Assembly: GCA_027475525.1 (NCBI GenBank)
Contig: JAMWFC010000132.1
Span: forward strand, 295,074-359,073
Direction of reading: 5' to 3'
DNA length: 64,000 bases
From: Macrolepiota albuminosa
Taxonomy: Eukaryota; Basidiomycota; Agaricomycetes; Agaricales; Agaricaceae
The stretch's first letter is position 1. Every line of letters begins with the position of its first letter. Position numbers and translations under genes: made by a program. Shown here piece after piece: positions 53,219 to 64,000 of this stretch. The notes beneath the pieces were generated by a model. It was given only the letters and a program-made list of their open reading frames with translations. It was not told where the DNA came from and did not search any database.

Positions 53219-55667
53219 CCAAGTATGTCGTTCATAACCGGACAGGGATTAGCAACCAAGAGATTTCTCGAGCTGGATAGTGACGGTGAGGATATTGAGA
53301 GCAGACCCAAGGTTAGCCTGCTCATCAGCCGATACGCATGGAAAGGCTTATTCTTTGGCAAAAGCAAAGACAGGAAGAGGACGAGACAGACGAGGAAGAA
53401 GCCTATTCACGGTGCCATGCAGGGTATGATCTCAACAACGAGGATATTGTATGTTGTGACCCAGTCTGCATATCATGCCCTATTTTAATGTCGCATAGTG
53501 GAAACCTCCAAAAGTTAATCCAGAGAAGATGGTATTTGACATCCCAGAAAACCCAGATCATCTCTTTACATCTAATGCATCGAGTTCCCACCCAAAACCT
53601 TGACTTCTTCAACTTGACTTTAGCAGTCCTCACCTGTACCCCTTTACAAAACTTGCTGAGTGGAAACCACTCGTACGATCTTTAATTGCTGGATTTAATT
53701 TGTCCTCATGTTTTACAGAGACGTTTTATTGTCCCACCACCTCCCCGTCTAATTGCATACTTCTTGCCAACCAAGTTGCGTCGTGGTAGTCGGCAACGTA
53801 TCGTTCAGCCAATGAAGCCATTTACTTCGTTTAAACATGCCCCCGGATGTACTGTCTGCACCATTTTTAGTCATTGGACAGATGTTGATTTCCTTTTAAA
53901 ATATAGTAATCAATCATATTGAACAGTCTGGGCCTTGGGTTGCAATAGCCAGTGCCACCGCTGGAGGACATGCCGACGACAACGTGATGGGTTCATATAT
54001 TCTGTTCAGTTTCCATCTGAGTTTGCACGTCCTTACATGATGCATTATAGGTGACATCGACCCATATAACAGGGAGGGATCCATTATGGTGTGGAATGAG
54101 GAACCTGAAATGCTTCCAGGGCATTTCCGCCTCAAAAGTATGCAAAGCGTCTCTGAGGCAGTGTCGTTACAGCCGTTCAAGAAATACTACACCATAAATG
54201 ACATCAAGTTCGATCCATGCAGGTAAACTTCGTTCTCTTAAACATTGCCCATCTCATCTCAACGTTCTGATCCGTTTAGTTCTTCCCTTGTATCTGCAGG
54301 GAATGACAAGACTGTGCATATATGGAGATTCGATGATGAAACAAATACTTACAAGAAGGATGACCGATTCTTGTGTAATCTTAACGTCTGTATACCCACA
54401 TAGTCTCCAGCTGAACCTTTGCACAGTCCCACATCAACCTATCAGTCTCACGTTCTGCCCAGATACATCTAGATCTGTCATTGCAGTTGCTGAAAAGTAT
54501 GGTTAATCCTCTTTGTGATCGCTCAGGTCTAAGTTTGACGGGTATCTAGATCTGTCATTGCAGTTGCTGAAAAGTATGGTTAATCCTCTTTGTGATCGCT
54601 CAGGTCTAAGTTTGACGGGTTAGGTCTTTACACCTCTTCTTTAATATAACCAGTCGTCCAGTACAAATGCCGCCCCTCTCCCTTTCCGGTCGCAAAAAGA
54701 AAGATTTTTATGTTGGCGCCATGAGATGGGGCTGTGACCCCACAGCAAATCATCTTTTTGCTTCATCGGAGCCCATAGACTCTGCAAAATCTGCGGGATA
54801 CCACAAAGCAATTGATGCGGAACAGTGGATACCACTATATGCCTTTAATGAGACCGGTGCCGGAGATGAAATTGCAATCACAAACGATGGTACGTTCAAC
54901 AATGCCTTTGCTAGTCAGCTCTGAAAGGGACTTTTAATAACCCTAGGTACAAGGTTGGCTTTGATCACACGCAGAGAAGATCAAACCCACCCTGTGTGTA
55001 TATACGACATCAGGCGCTCAGACTCCACAGCCACTACCTCTATAGAACTGCCTTCCTTCCCTTCGGGTATTGAAGGTGAAGTCACTAGTGCAGCCTTTAG
55101 TCCAGACAACGTCTATCTGGCACTCGGCCATAATGACAACTGCACTCACGTCTACGATTCGTGATTTTTTGACAGACTCATGTTTGAATACAAGCATCAC
55201 AGTACACCGCGGACTCATCCAGGTAACTATTCTCACGGTGTGGTGAAAGTTCAGTGGGTGGATGAGGATTCGGTACTGCCTTTTGGTCTTGTAACTGGCG
55301 GGAATGATAGTGAGCTAGTTGTGTTGAACTTCATTCAAGTTTTTAACCACGTCATGATCTCATAGGATGTGTGCGCTTTTGAAATCCTTGGCAAGCTGAC
55401 GGCAATCTCCGCAACGGTAGTATCCTTGCAGAGACTGATTCGGATGTGGCTACCTTTTTTATTGGGAACAGATATGAAAGGAAATACCCAATTGTGGTGT
55501 ACGTCGTCTTCGTCACATTTCTGGTCTTTGTCATTGCTAATGTACGCCCCCAGCGGTGATAGCTCTGGGGAAGTTAGAGTATTTGACTTTGTTCCTCAAG
55601 GCTACCATTTGGTATATCGACAGCTCGATCTTTTGCTCTGTCTAATTCTTTTCACCATGTGCTATTG
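53219..55667 (+). pseudogene. WD40 protein gene, second block
   Basis: Copy of 21190-23638 with the same stops. Confidence 0.55.
54467..54620. repeat. 77-bp tandem duplication, second block
   Basis: Copy of 22438-22591. Confidence 0.9.
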
Positions 55668-56328
55668 AGCTTTGTTTTCCAATTTCGTCCGTTACATATA
55701 TTTGGGCTGCAACGAGAATCGTGGGAGAAATTGACCAGGCCAACTGTTGAAGAATATGATGCTTAACTCCGGCTATTTGTTTATGACATCATTATTTCAT
55801 CATATACACGTATGTTTTCTTTTTATTTCATTACGACGCATTTATTATACTATCATGACATACACAATGTACATATATTCACGATTATAAATATCTTGTC
55901 GCACTGGAGTCATGTCATCTCTCAATATTGACTCCAGGTGGATTGTATACTTACATTATTACAAACTTATACTTATAAATCTCTCCATATTGACTCCAGT
56001 ATTAAATATTGTCCACTACTGTACACAAATACACATACTGTTCCGCTATAATGCTGCATCACCAACATGTGTGAGATTTATCAATTATATATGTAGTTAA
56101 ATTTGGGTGCACGATCAATGCGAGGCAGAACACTTGTGACAAGTGAGAATAAGATATCGAGTGACTTCAGTCGGTCGTGGTATTTTGCGTGAGCAATGAT
56201 GTATTTCTGAGTCCGGAGTTTTTGAGCCGACCCCCCAAAAAAAGAGGCTGAGTACTCAAGCCATGGCAGTGACCGGAGATTCAAATGGGACGACCTGAGG
56301 CCTTATTTGTTGCCTTCCGCTGCCTCAC

Positions 56329-57145
56329 GATCAAACAACACTTTCAGACCGCTCGTATAACGGAGATTGGATCAGGAACAATGAAGGTGGAGATGCGAGG
56401 TCATGATAATCATGTAGATAATGCCATATTTGTTCCGAAGGCTTCGATTCCTGCAGTCCGAGAACTTGTCGCACAAGTATGATGCTTACCCTATGTACCA
56501 TAACCAGCTGATGTCTTCCTCTCAGCCGACATCTGTTTTGTCTGCAAAGGTGGACTCGCTTGCCATGTCATTCGTAATGATGGCTTTGTGCGACAAAACT
56601 ATCAAGCTTTGGGACTCTTTACGAGGTCTTTGCTTGTGGACTTTCGTGAGTCAGCTCATTGTATGCCTATTTTTATTGGTATTTTGACATATGTAGGTGG
56701 GACACAATGGGTGGGTGCAAGCTTTGGCTTTCCATCCCTCAGGCCAACATATGTTGTCAGTCGGAGATGACCATACGATGCATATTTGGGACCTTAGGAC
56801 TGGATGGTGTACTAAGAAAGGTAACAATGTGCACAGCGATTACTTTATTCTCCTGAAGACATCATCCAGTTGAGGCTCACAAGCCTTTCACACAATGTTT
56901 GTCTTGGGGTCCTACATCCGTCACAGATGGAAAGTCTGACGACGCTGAGAAATGCGTCAACGTAATTGCTACAGGAGGCACAGACCAGGTATAGCCGTCA
57001 CAGATGGAAAGTCTGACGACGCTGAGAAATGCGTCAACGTAATTGCTACAGGAGGCACAGACCAGGTATAGCTGCTTTTGTTCGTCTTCTTGTTTCCATG
57101 CTTACTATGTATGGCGCTTAGCTTGTCAAAATTTGGTGCCCTTGA
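56329..57145 (+). pseudogene. LIS1-like 3' half, second block
   Basis: Copy of 24300-25116. Confidence 0.65.
56918..57071. repeat. 77-bp tandem duplication, second block
   Basis: Copy of 24889-25042. Confidence 0.9.
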
Positions 57146-58731
57146 GTTAAAGAGCATTGGGTTGTGTGTATTCTACTTCTGATCATTCATCTGCCAATTC
57201 GACGACCTATGATTGTGGTCTATCCCACTAGGGCCCATAACGGATTCACATAGATTTCCATATTCACCGTTCACCTTTCCTGTTGTTAGATGCCCATCTT
57301 AGACATCATATAATGCCCTCACATACCCCATATGCTGTTCGTTTCCTACTTTAGTTCTCTGAACAATGATATCCCGTAATTGTTATGTTGTAGTCATAGT
57401 ATTTAGCTTATGAATTGGTTTGTACAGAGACATAGGCTCTTTGAGGAAGTTTAACGAAAAGAAAAGGAAAAGGTTTGCAAGAGGCACGTCCCACTGTGCG
57501 ACTGACGACATGCCCTGGTGACTGGTCTCCAAAGACTAACTCGGCAAGCCCTGCAGATTGCGGAATTGCTTCGCTGGTCTGTCACGGGCAGATTATTCCA
57601 AGTCCAAACCACCCTTTACAAGGCGAAGGACTGTGGAAACCAAGTTTTCTGAAAGGGACAGTCTTGAACCATTGCACTGATAGGTTTAGCTGATGAGAAT
57701 AACCACTCGCATTCCTGGGTTCCACCACTACAGCCGTTACACCACAGGGCATTACAGAGCTATATAGCATTATAAATTAAGTATCCTTCTTTTCAGCCTC
57801 GATTCTCCGATTTCTTCGTGCCTTTTTGCAGTTCTCTTCTCTTGCCTCCACCTAAGGCAGGACACTTCATGCTTCTTGATGGCACTTTAGGGGGGTTATC
57901 TGTGCTTACAGTAAGTACCCTAAGACGTCAGGAGGTTGTACGGTCATGCTTCTATTTACCAAAATAGCACCTCCCGAGATCTCCAATCTACTGTTGACCT
58001 CACCTTCCATAGCTCCATACCTCCGTACCGCCATACCTTTAAACCTCCATACCTCTATACCCTCATACTTATCAACCTCCTCCCTGACAATGAACATAGA
58101 TATTCAATAGCCCTACCCAAGTACCCAACATGCAGCCCCAACTACTGCCTTAGGGGAACATTTCATGAGTCTGAGATTACTGTCATTGTACTTTGGATTT
58201 CGTGTACTAATGACTGGCTTATTTCTATATTTATAAATTCAGTATATGTTACAAACTATTGGACTAGAAGACTTACTTATAGTAGCTTCTACAGCTTTTA
58301 GCATTTGCTGCAAGCCTCCTCTCTGTAATACAAAGTAAGTCTTAATGCTCAGTGAGAACGGGATCTGATATAGTCTGATGATATCTGAGAGTTTCTGCGC
58401 TGCCAATAACCACAGAATATGCAGAAATTTTCTATAATTTTCAGAGGTATTTCTGACAAGAGTTGGCAAATTCTGTGAACTGGCATCCACTTCTCTGCCG
58501 TTATCTGTTCTTGTCTGTATTGAACCAAACACATCCGATTGTCCATTTAAAAAAATGTACAGAAATAACTGTTTATAATCTGTAGTTATCTGAATACAAT
58601 GGCATCTATCTGAGCATTCTAAAATACATGTATCATGATGGCAAATGTAAGAAACTTCAAATAAAAAACAAATACGGAGGACATAGCACACCAGAGTGTC
58701 AGTTTGAAAGTGTCAAGAAATGATCGAGGTC

Positions 58732-59317
58732 TCAGTCATTGGTTGTCTTGGTTCCTTTCTTGTGGGCCTTGGTACACTCCTTCGAACGATCCTGGTATAT
58801 CTGGAAGCATATCGTCAAGTCAATTTCTCAATCTAACAATATGTGAAACTTACCTTTCTGGTTTCTGCGTTGCAAGCCTTCCATACATCAACGAACTCGG
58901 CTTTAGTTGCATCTGGGTATGATTTCAGATAATCGATAGCGCAAATGTTTCTGGACAGTTCAAGAAGTTATTATTATTATAGAGTAAGTACAAACAAACT
59001 TACTGAGCTGATGTTAATCCTTCTTTTACTTTTAGTCGTTTTGTATTTAATTTCTTAGCATGGGCAGTGGCAGCGAGTTCACATAAGAATAAGGAAAGTT
59101 TTGAAAACATACCGACAATGGAATTTTGATAGGCACCTGCAATAGAGTAAGAAAGTGAGAATAAAGAAGATTTTGAAGACGTGCCTGCAATGGGTTTATG
59201 GGTGGTGCCTGCAACATCAAGGGCATTGGTGCATGTGATGGAGTAGGATTTTGAGCATGCAACAAAAGCAATGGCATGGAAATCAGTGCCTGCAATGGCA
59301 AGGGAGCTGGTACCCAC
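58732..59317 (-). CDS. Small basic NICAIDYLK-type protein, second block
   Basis: Copy of 26703-27288 with the same two 53-bp introns. Confidence 0.55.
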
Positions 59318-59673
59318 CTGTGATGAGGATATATGTGAAGATACCAGATTTGACTGGTGTAGTAGGCATAGACAAGTTGCTCATGGTATAAGTTGTGAAT
59401 CAACAAGCGTGTCATCACCCGTGACAACTTGACGTGCGATTTTGACAATGTGTCTGTTTCATATCTAAATTTAGAGTTACACAAGAACCCCCCAGAAGGC
59501 GTCAGAAATCAACCTCAATTTTCCGATCCTCCCAGATTCCCCCAGATTCAGTTTTCACTGGGCTTAATGCCTCAGTCTTTGGAAAAAGAACTCTGTTTGA
59601 CCTGTAATACGAAGTAAGTCTTAATGCTACAGATCAAATGTAAGTATGGGCTAGAGTAAGCGGGAGGTAAAGT

Positions 59674-59827
59674 AATGTACCCTTAGTCTTTGGTAAAAGA
59701 ACTGAGGGCTAGTAAAAGGGGTCCCTCCCACTAAGGGAAGATAGTGGCTAAATGTACCCTTAGTCTTTGGTAAAAGAACTGAGGGCTAGTAAAAGGGGTC
59801 CCTCCCACTAAGGGAAGATAGTGGCTA
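59674..59827. repeat. 77-bp tandem duplication, second block
   Basis: Copy of 27645-27798. Confidence 0.9.
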
Positions 59828-60448
59828 AATAACTATATAGGACAATTGACCACGATCGTCCTAGAGAAGAATATAAGTAGGTAAAACAAAGAAAATAAAA
59901 ACAAAAACTTGAGATGCCAGGAAGTAACCGACACACTGCCACCACAGTGATGAGTCTATTCCGACACTCTCTTCTTTGGTGTTGTAGAGGCACTGGCATC
60001 CCATACTTGAGGAAGCAAAACAGAAGTTGGTGGATCGAAGTTAAGCTCAAGTTGAAAGTATTTGCCAAATCCTATCTTACCTTTTCAATTTTGTCTGATC
60101 TTTTTTGTTCGACGTAAACGCGGGTTCCGAGGGTAAGGAGCGTTTTCGGAGGCCTCTGCGTGGTCAACACTTTACGGATCGCCGAGTTTAGGGCCATTTC
60201 CGACTCAGTGCCAGTGTTTGGCAGATGCTGGGCAGGGAACAGTAGGGTCCAGGGCTTCATTTATCAGCCAGTTCACATGCAACGGTCTTGCATTGTCCTC
60301 CATGCAACAATTTTGCAATTTCTTTTTCATGCAACGGTCTTGCATTCATACCACTACCATCGCCTCACAGGTGAGCGCAAGTCGCTCGTACCTCATAGTT
60401 GAGTAATTTGACACTCTTCACAGAGCAGTGATAGCCTCCGTTGTCCGA

Positions 60449-60602
60449 TTTTTGATTCTATTTGCATCACTGTTCCAAGAAGTAGGTCTATATTCAGTTG
60501 CCAGTCGATGAGTCTCTATCTCATGTTTTTGATTCTATTTGCATCACTGTTCCAAGAAGTAGGTCTATATTCAGTTGCCAGTCGATGAGTCTCTATCTCA
60601 TC
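60449..60602. repeat. 77-bp tandem duplication, second block
   Basis: Copy of 28420-28573. Confidence 0.9.
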
Positions 60603-62583
60603 GTGCACCGCAGTTTAAAACGAATACGCTTTCAGAATTATCTTCTGAATAGCAAGTTCATTCACAGTAAGCCTACGGCTAGTACAGTTGACTATGAGCT
60701 TATGCATACGCTTTCAATACTAGATTTTCTATTCCCTAGTCGTACTTTTCTTGCGCACCCTCCCACCTCTCCCTTGTTATCCTTTTCTTGGACTCTGTTT
60801 TTTGACGAATCTTCTTTCTTGTTCTCATTATTCTAGTACATAGTGTACATACAAAGTGCTTAGCCATAGCTACGTCGCCACTTCAAGAAATCGAAAATAA
60901 AGGGGTCGCTTTGGCAGCCAATTTCCGCTAAACTGTTTTCCATCAATAAGAATCGTGTGGTGCGACGAACTGCAGAGGCCTGGTACCATTTTGCTTTTCC
61001 ACAACATGTGCCCACCACCACCACCCCAGAGCTGTGGAGCATACGATGCAAGTTCTTCACATGTGCCATATGCTGGTGAACTATTCTGGGGTCTGTCGGA
61101 CTGGTATACATGAGAGGACAATGACATAGACCCAGACATGCTTAGTTGAAGTCAACATTTCTTGTAGCTTCCTGATCATAGCTGAGTTTTTTTTATAATG
61201 TTTCATGTAACTACAAATGTTATTCTTTTCTTGGCATCACACACTAATTTTCCATGAAAACAAACTAATTCAACAGATAAATGTCTGATATTCCATGAAA
61301 ACAAATGAATTTGATAGTCCACAAAAACCTACTAATTCAACGGTCATCCAAAATATTCATGGAATTCTGGTCTGGTCAAGATATTCCACGAGAACAAACT
61401 AATTCATCAACAGTGTGGTCTGGTCAAGAAGTTCGAGACCTCATAACCTCCAAACCTCTCCTGGAACCTCCCGACCTCTCCACCCCACCATACATCTGGC
61501 TGGTTGTTTCTGCTGTTTTCTTGAGCATCAATATCGTTCTATTCCGGCAGCTCTTTGTTCGCAAAAATGGAGAATTTTTGTTGTCGATGACATGGCAAGG
61601 TCCCCATATCCGCGTCTTTTTATTCCTAACCAGGCACAGCCCAATAGGCCGCATCCTTATATCAAGGAAATGGGACAGGTCCAACCACAGGATGATTGAT
61701 AGTGTTAAATAATGATGAGGCCGCCACAATCTGCGACGAAAGTTTCTCATGGCAACTTGACTCTACCCTGGACGTGGTCTCAACCAATCTCAATGGCAGT
61801 GGTTCAGATGCAACAGGCTTTATAACATCATTATATGGAGAGTGGGCTTACAGGCTCTATAAAGTGTACTCTGCAATTTCTTGTGCTTCGTTTACTCCAA
61901 CGACGACTCAGAGCCTTTGATTTAAAACCACGTTTCCTCTTCACGTCCATGGTCGCCCGGAATGCTGCGCTTTCTATATGAGCAGTCCCCAGACAGAGGT
62001 ATCGCAAAGATGAACTGGCGAGGGTGCAGTGAGAGCTTGCAACAATGCTTATATGCAGTTGGATGTGAAAGTTAGTTGTCTACAGGTGCTCAATTCTCAA
62101 TGCTCTGTAGTGCTCTCATTTTCATGGTGTTGAAGGGTTCCAATTTCGGAGGAGATGAGCCCCCAGTATATGCAAGTTTTCTTTCATTTTATCTATGTCA
62201 GCACTGACCATGATCCAGATACTTCTGAATTCAATCCAAACTTCAAATACATCATTGCACCTTCACATCATTCTTCACAGCTGCAAGTCCATTGAGCTTG
62301 TAGAGGCATGCCAGAAGCTGGGAGTGGATGTAGGTGATGCATATTGCCGAGCTCTCTGGAGAAAACGCTTGAGGAGGAAGGGGAGGATTGTGATACTTGT
62401 AAGGATTGTCTTGAGTGCTGAGCATGCTAAGGTCTTGCAAATTTCCTTTTCCCAGGTTTTCTGGTACACATGGCTTTGAACGGAAGACAAAGAGAAGATG
62501 TTTACAAGTAATTTGACTACGTAGGAACTAAGGTGTCTTCAGGGATCGACCTCGAACACCCATAACTCGGGGAACAACTGGGA

Positions 62584-62954
62584 TGCATGCTGATAAACAG
62601 AAAAGGAAATTCTGACGGAGACTCCCTGGGTGCCAAACGTTTCTCAGCAATAGTAGTGTCGGAAACCGCGCACGTAATATGGAAAGTCAGGTGTAAATGG
62701 TGTATAAGATACGAGTCGGACCCGGAAAGGGTACCGTCTGATAGAGAGATCGCAAATAAGGCAAAGGCTGCGGTCGCACGTAGAATGAACTAGATTGCCT
62801 CGCAACTGACGCAAGTCGTTTCGGCGGGAAAGCCTTGCAGAACAGACTAGTAAAGAATACATGGAGGCACTTCTTTCCCGAAGATCGAAGTCCGAGAAAG
62901 TCATGGAGAATTGCAACCGAGGTTTTAGTGGGTATTGGCTAATGGTTTGAGCCC
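62584..62954 (+). pseudogene. LINE ORF2 remnant, second block
   Basis: Copy of 30555-30925. Confidence 0.5.
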
Positions 62955-63273
62955 CACACTTAGTGCGTAAAGGCATTTCCTCCGGCGTGGCTCCCGACTC
63001 ATACCAGATTTACTGTACGAAGTGAGACTCTCTCACATACCCTTGCTTGCAGATATTGACAACGCGTGGATTGTCTGCAACCAGTAGTGGTACCACGGAA
63101 AAAAAAGGTGTCATCTTCAGTTTTGAGCATCCAGCTTGCCTTCATGATGCGGTGGAATGATGCTTCTCTGAAGACGACCATTCCGAAAGCAGTGAGTTGA
63201 AAACGCGCACAATCGCTGGCATGATTTGGATAGGAATACTTTTCTTGGTAGCAAAAGGTCAATGCATACACAT

Positions 63274-63357
63274 GGCTACCTGGCGCAATGGTAGCGCGTT
63301 TGGCTTCGATTGCTGAGCGGCACCAAAAGGTTGCAGGTTCGAGTCCTGCGGTGGTCA
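63274..63357 (+). tRNA. tRNA-Arg (TCG), second block
   Basis: Copy of 31245-31328, intron included. Confidence 0.8.
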
Positions 63358-63730
63358 ATCCTTCTTCAAGTGTTGATGTTTTTGATACTACCAATGTCTG
63401 ACCCAGCGGCCGCTTTACCGATGATTTGTCCGGGGCCGCCTGATGCAGCCAGTGGGCTTACCTAGAGGGAGATCGTCGAACTGGAAGTTCCCCGAGGAAC
63501 ACGTTCCGCTCGCTCTAGGCACACACGTGACGGTCGCGACTTCAGGCTCTTTCATTGGTTGTGTAAAAACTTGGTAAAAACACTTTGTTTTGATTTAATC
63601 AAACAATCCAAATGGATGTCCAACTCCACAATGTTCTTGGAACTCCTTGCCCCCTTCCTCCCCTTTTCCCACCCATTCTCAAGAGGAATTATATCAATAC
63701 AACAACTAAAATACAGAAAAAAAAGACAAA

Positions 63731-64000
63731 CTAATAAACCTCCATATCCTGATGGAACTCACAAGGCTGCCTCCCAATTGCAAGTCCCTGCCCAGCCTCG
63801 ACAAGCACAACCTCCTCAAGCACATCCTCACACCCTTCTGCACACTCACACCTCACCTGCACCTTGACAGCCGGACGCCCTGTCTCGTCATAAAAATGCC
63901 ATTGTCCACACACGCCCTCTCCAAACAAATGCGGCACGAACTCGTCGTCGTCCGCCGCCTCGTCAAAGTCGCCTTCGTCCCCACGCAGGAACGGGTGCGC
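63731..64000 (-). CDS. CDC7: CDC7-like kinase, 3' end (cut by window edge)
   Basis: Copy of 31702-31971: the end of the last exon, down to the stop codon. Whether a full second CDC7 gene follows cannot be seen. Confidence 0.85.
   Translation of the reverse strand, partial: AHPFLRGDEGDFDEAADDDEFVPHLFGEGVCGQWHFYDETGRPAVKVQVRCECAEGCEDVLEEVVLVEAGQGLAIGRQPCEFHQDMEVY

Larger units (their letters stand above)
49276..64000. repeat. Copy of 17247-31971 (offset 32029)
   Basis: Every stretch compared is identical, including intergenic DNA, the microsatellite and four 77-bp duplications. It continues to the window end and probably beyond. See the entries 32,029 bp upstream for gene details. Confidence 0.97.

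Overview
The window looks like nuclear DNA of a filamentous basidiomycete, most likely an Agaricomycete. Genes are split by introns of about 45-105 bp with GT-AG ends. The set includes an AA9 lytic polysaccharide monooxygenase, a Ure2/omega-like GST, a KDZ-type transposase remnant and chromodomain Ty3/Gypsy elements. All assignments come from reading the sequence and from remembered family motifs; no database was searched.

Layout. 1-5.2 kb: 5' end of a WBP2-like GRAM/PH gene (-), an intron-bearing tRNA-Arg, an intact GST gene (-), and a scrambled region where three copies of a transmembrane exon surround a fragment of a lipoamide acyltransferase (E2) gene. 5.75-17.34 kb: a complete but mutated Ty3/Gypsy chromovirus (identical-length 744-bp LTRs, 5-bp target duplication TTTCC). 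Between pol and its 3' LTR it carries a spliced gene on the opposite strand. The element sits inside a homologous opposite-strand gene belonging to an older, truncated chromovirus (5.45-5.75 and 17.35-19.72 kb). 19.7-31.3 kb: a gene graveyard with KDZ transposase, WD40 protein, LIS1 3' half and LINE remnants, one small spliced gene and a second tRNA-Arg. 31.7-47.7 kb: a healthy housekeeping block with CDC7-like kinase (-), tRNA-Arg (-), ubiquitin protease (+), a small three-exon gene (-), DUF1992 protein (-), AA9 LPMO (-), MDR oxidoreductase (-), PPIL4-type cyclophilin/RRM (+) and a BTB protein (+). 47.9-49.1 kb: AT-rich repeats and fifteen copies of a 61-bp satellite ending at a 100-N gap. 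49.28-64.0 kb: a copy of 17.25-31.97 kb, with every stretch compared identical.

Main biological point: two chromovirus copies of different age each carry, antisense to pol, a gene for a protein with a C-X2-C-X6-C-X15-C-X2-C-X6-C cluster (close to the fungal Zn2Cys6 pattern), a central helical or coiled-coil region and a C-terminal SWxRxHRxLLD motif. Two intron positions and phases are shared. This suggests a conserved antisense accessory gene, possibly a DNA-binding regulator, in this retrotransposon lineage.

Main technical point: the window holds sixteen direct duplications with a period of exactly 77 bp in unrelated sequences (gag, pol, ubiquitin protease, BTB gene, intergenic DNA), plus four more in the repeated block, and two gaps of exactly 100 N. 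The fixed period points to uncollapsed k-mer overlaps in a de Bruijn assembly. Each one shifts the reading frame, so several apparent frameshifts are probably not real. The 14.7-kb copy carries the same artefacts and is probably also an assembly product.
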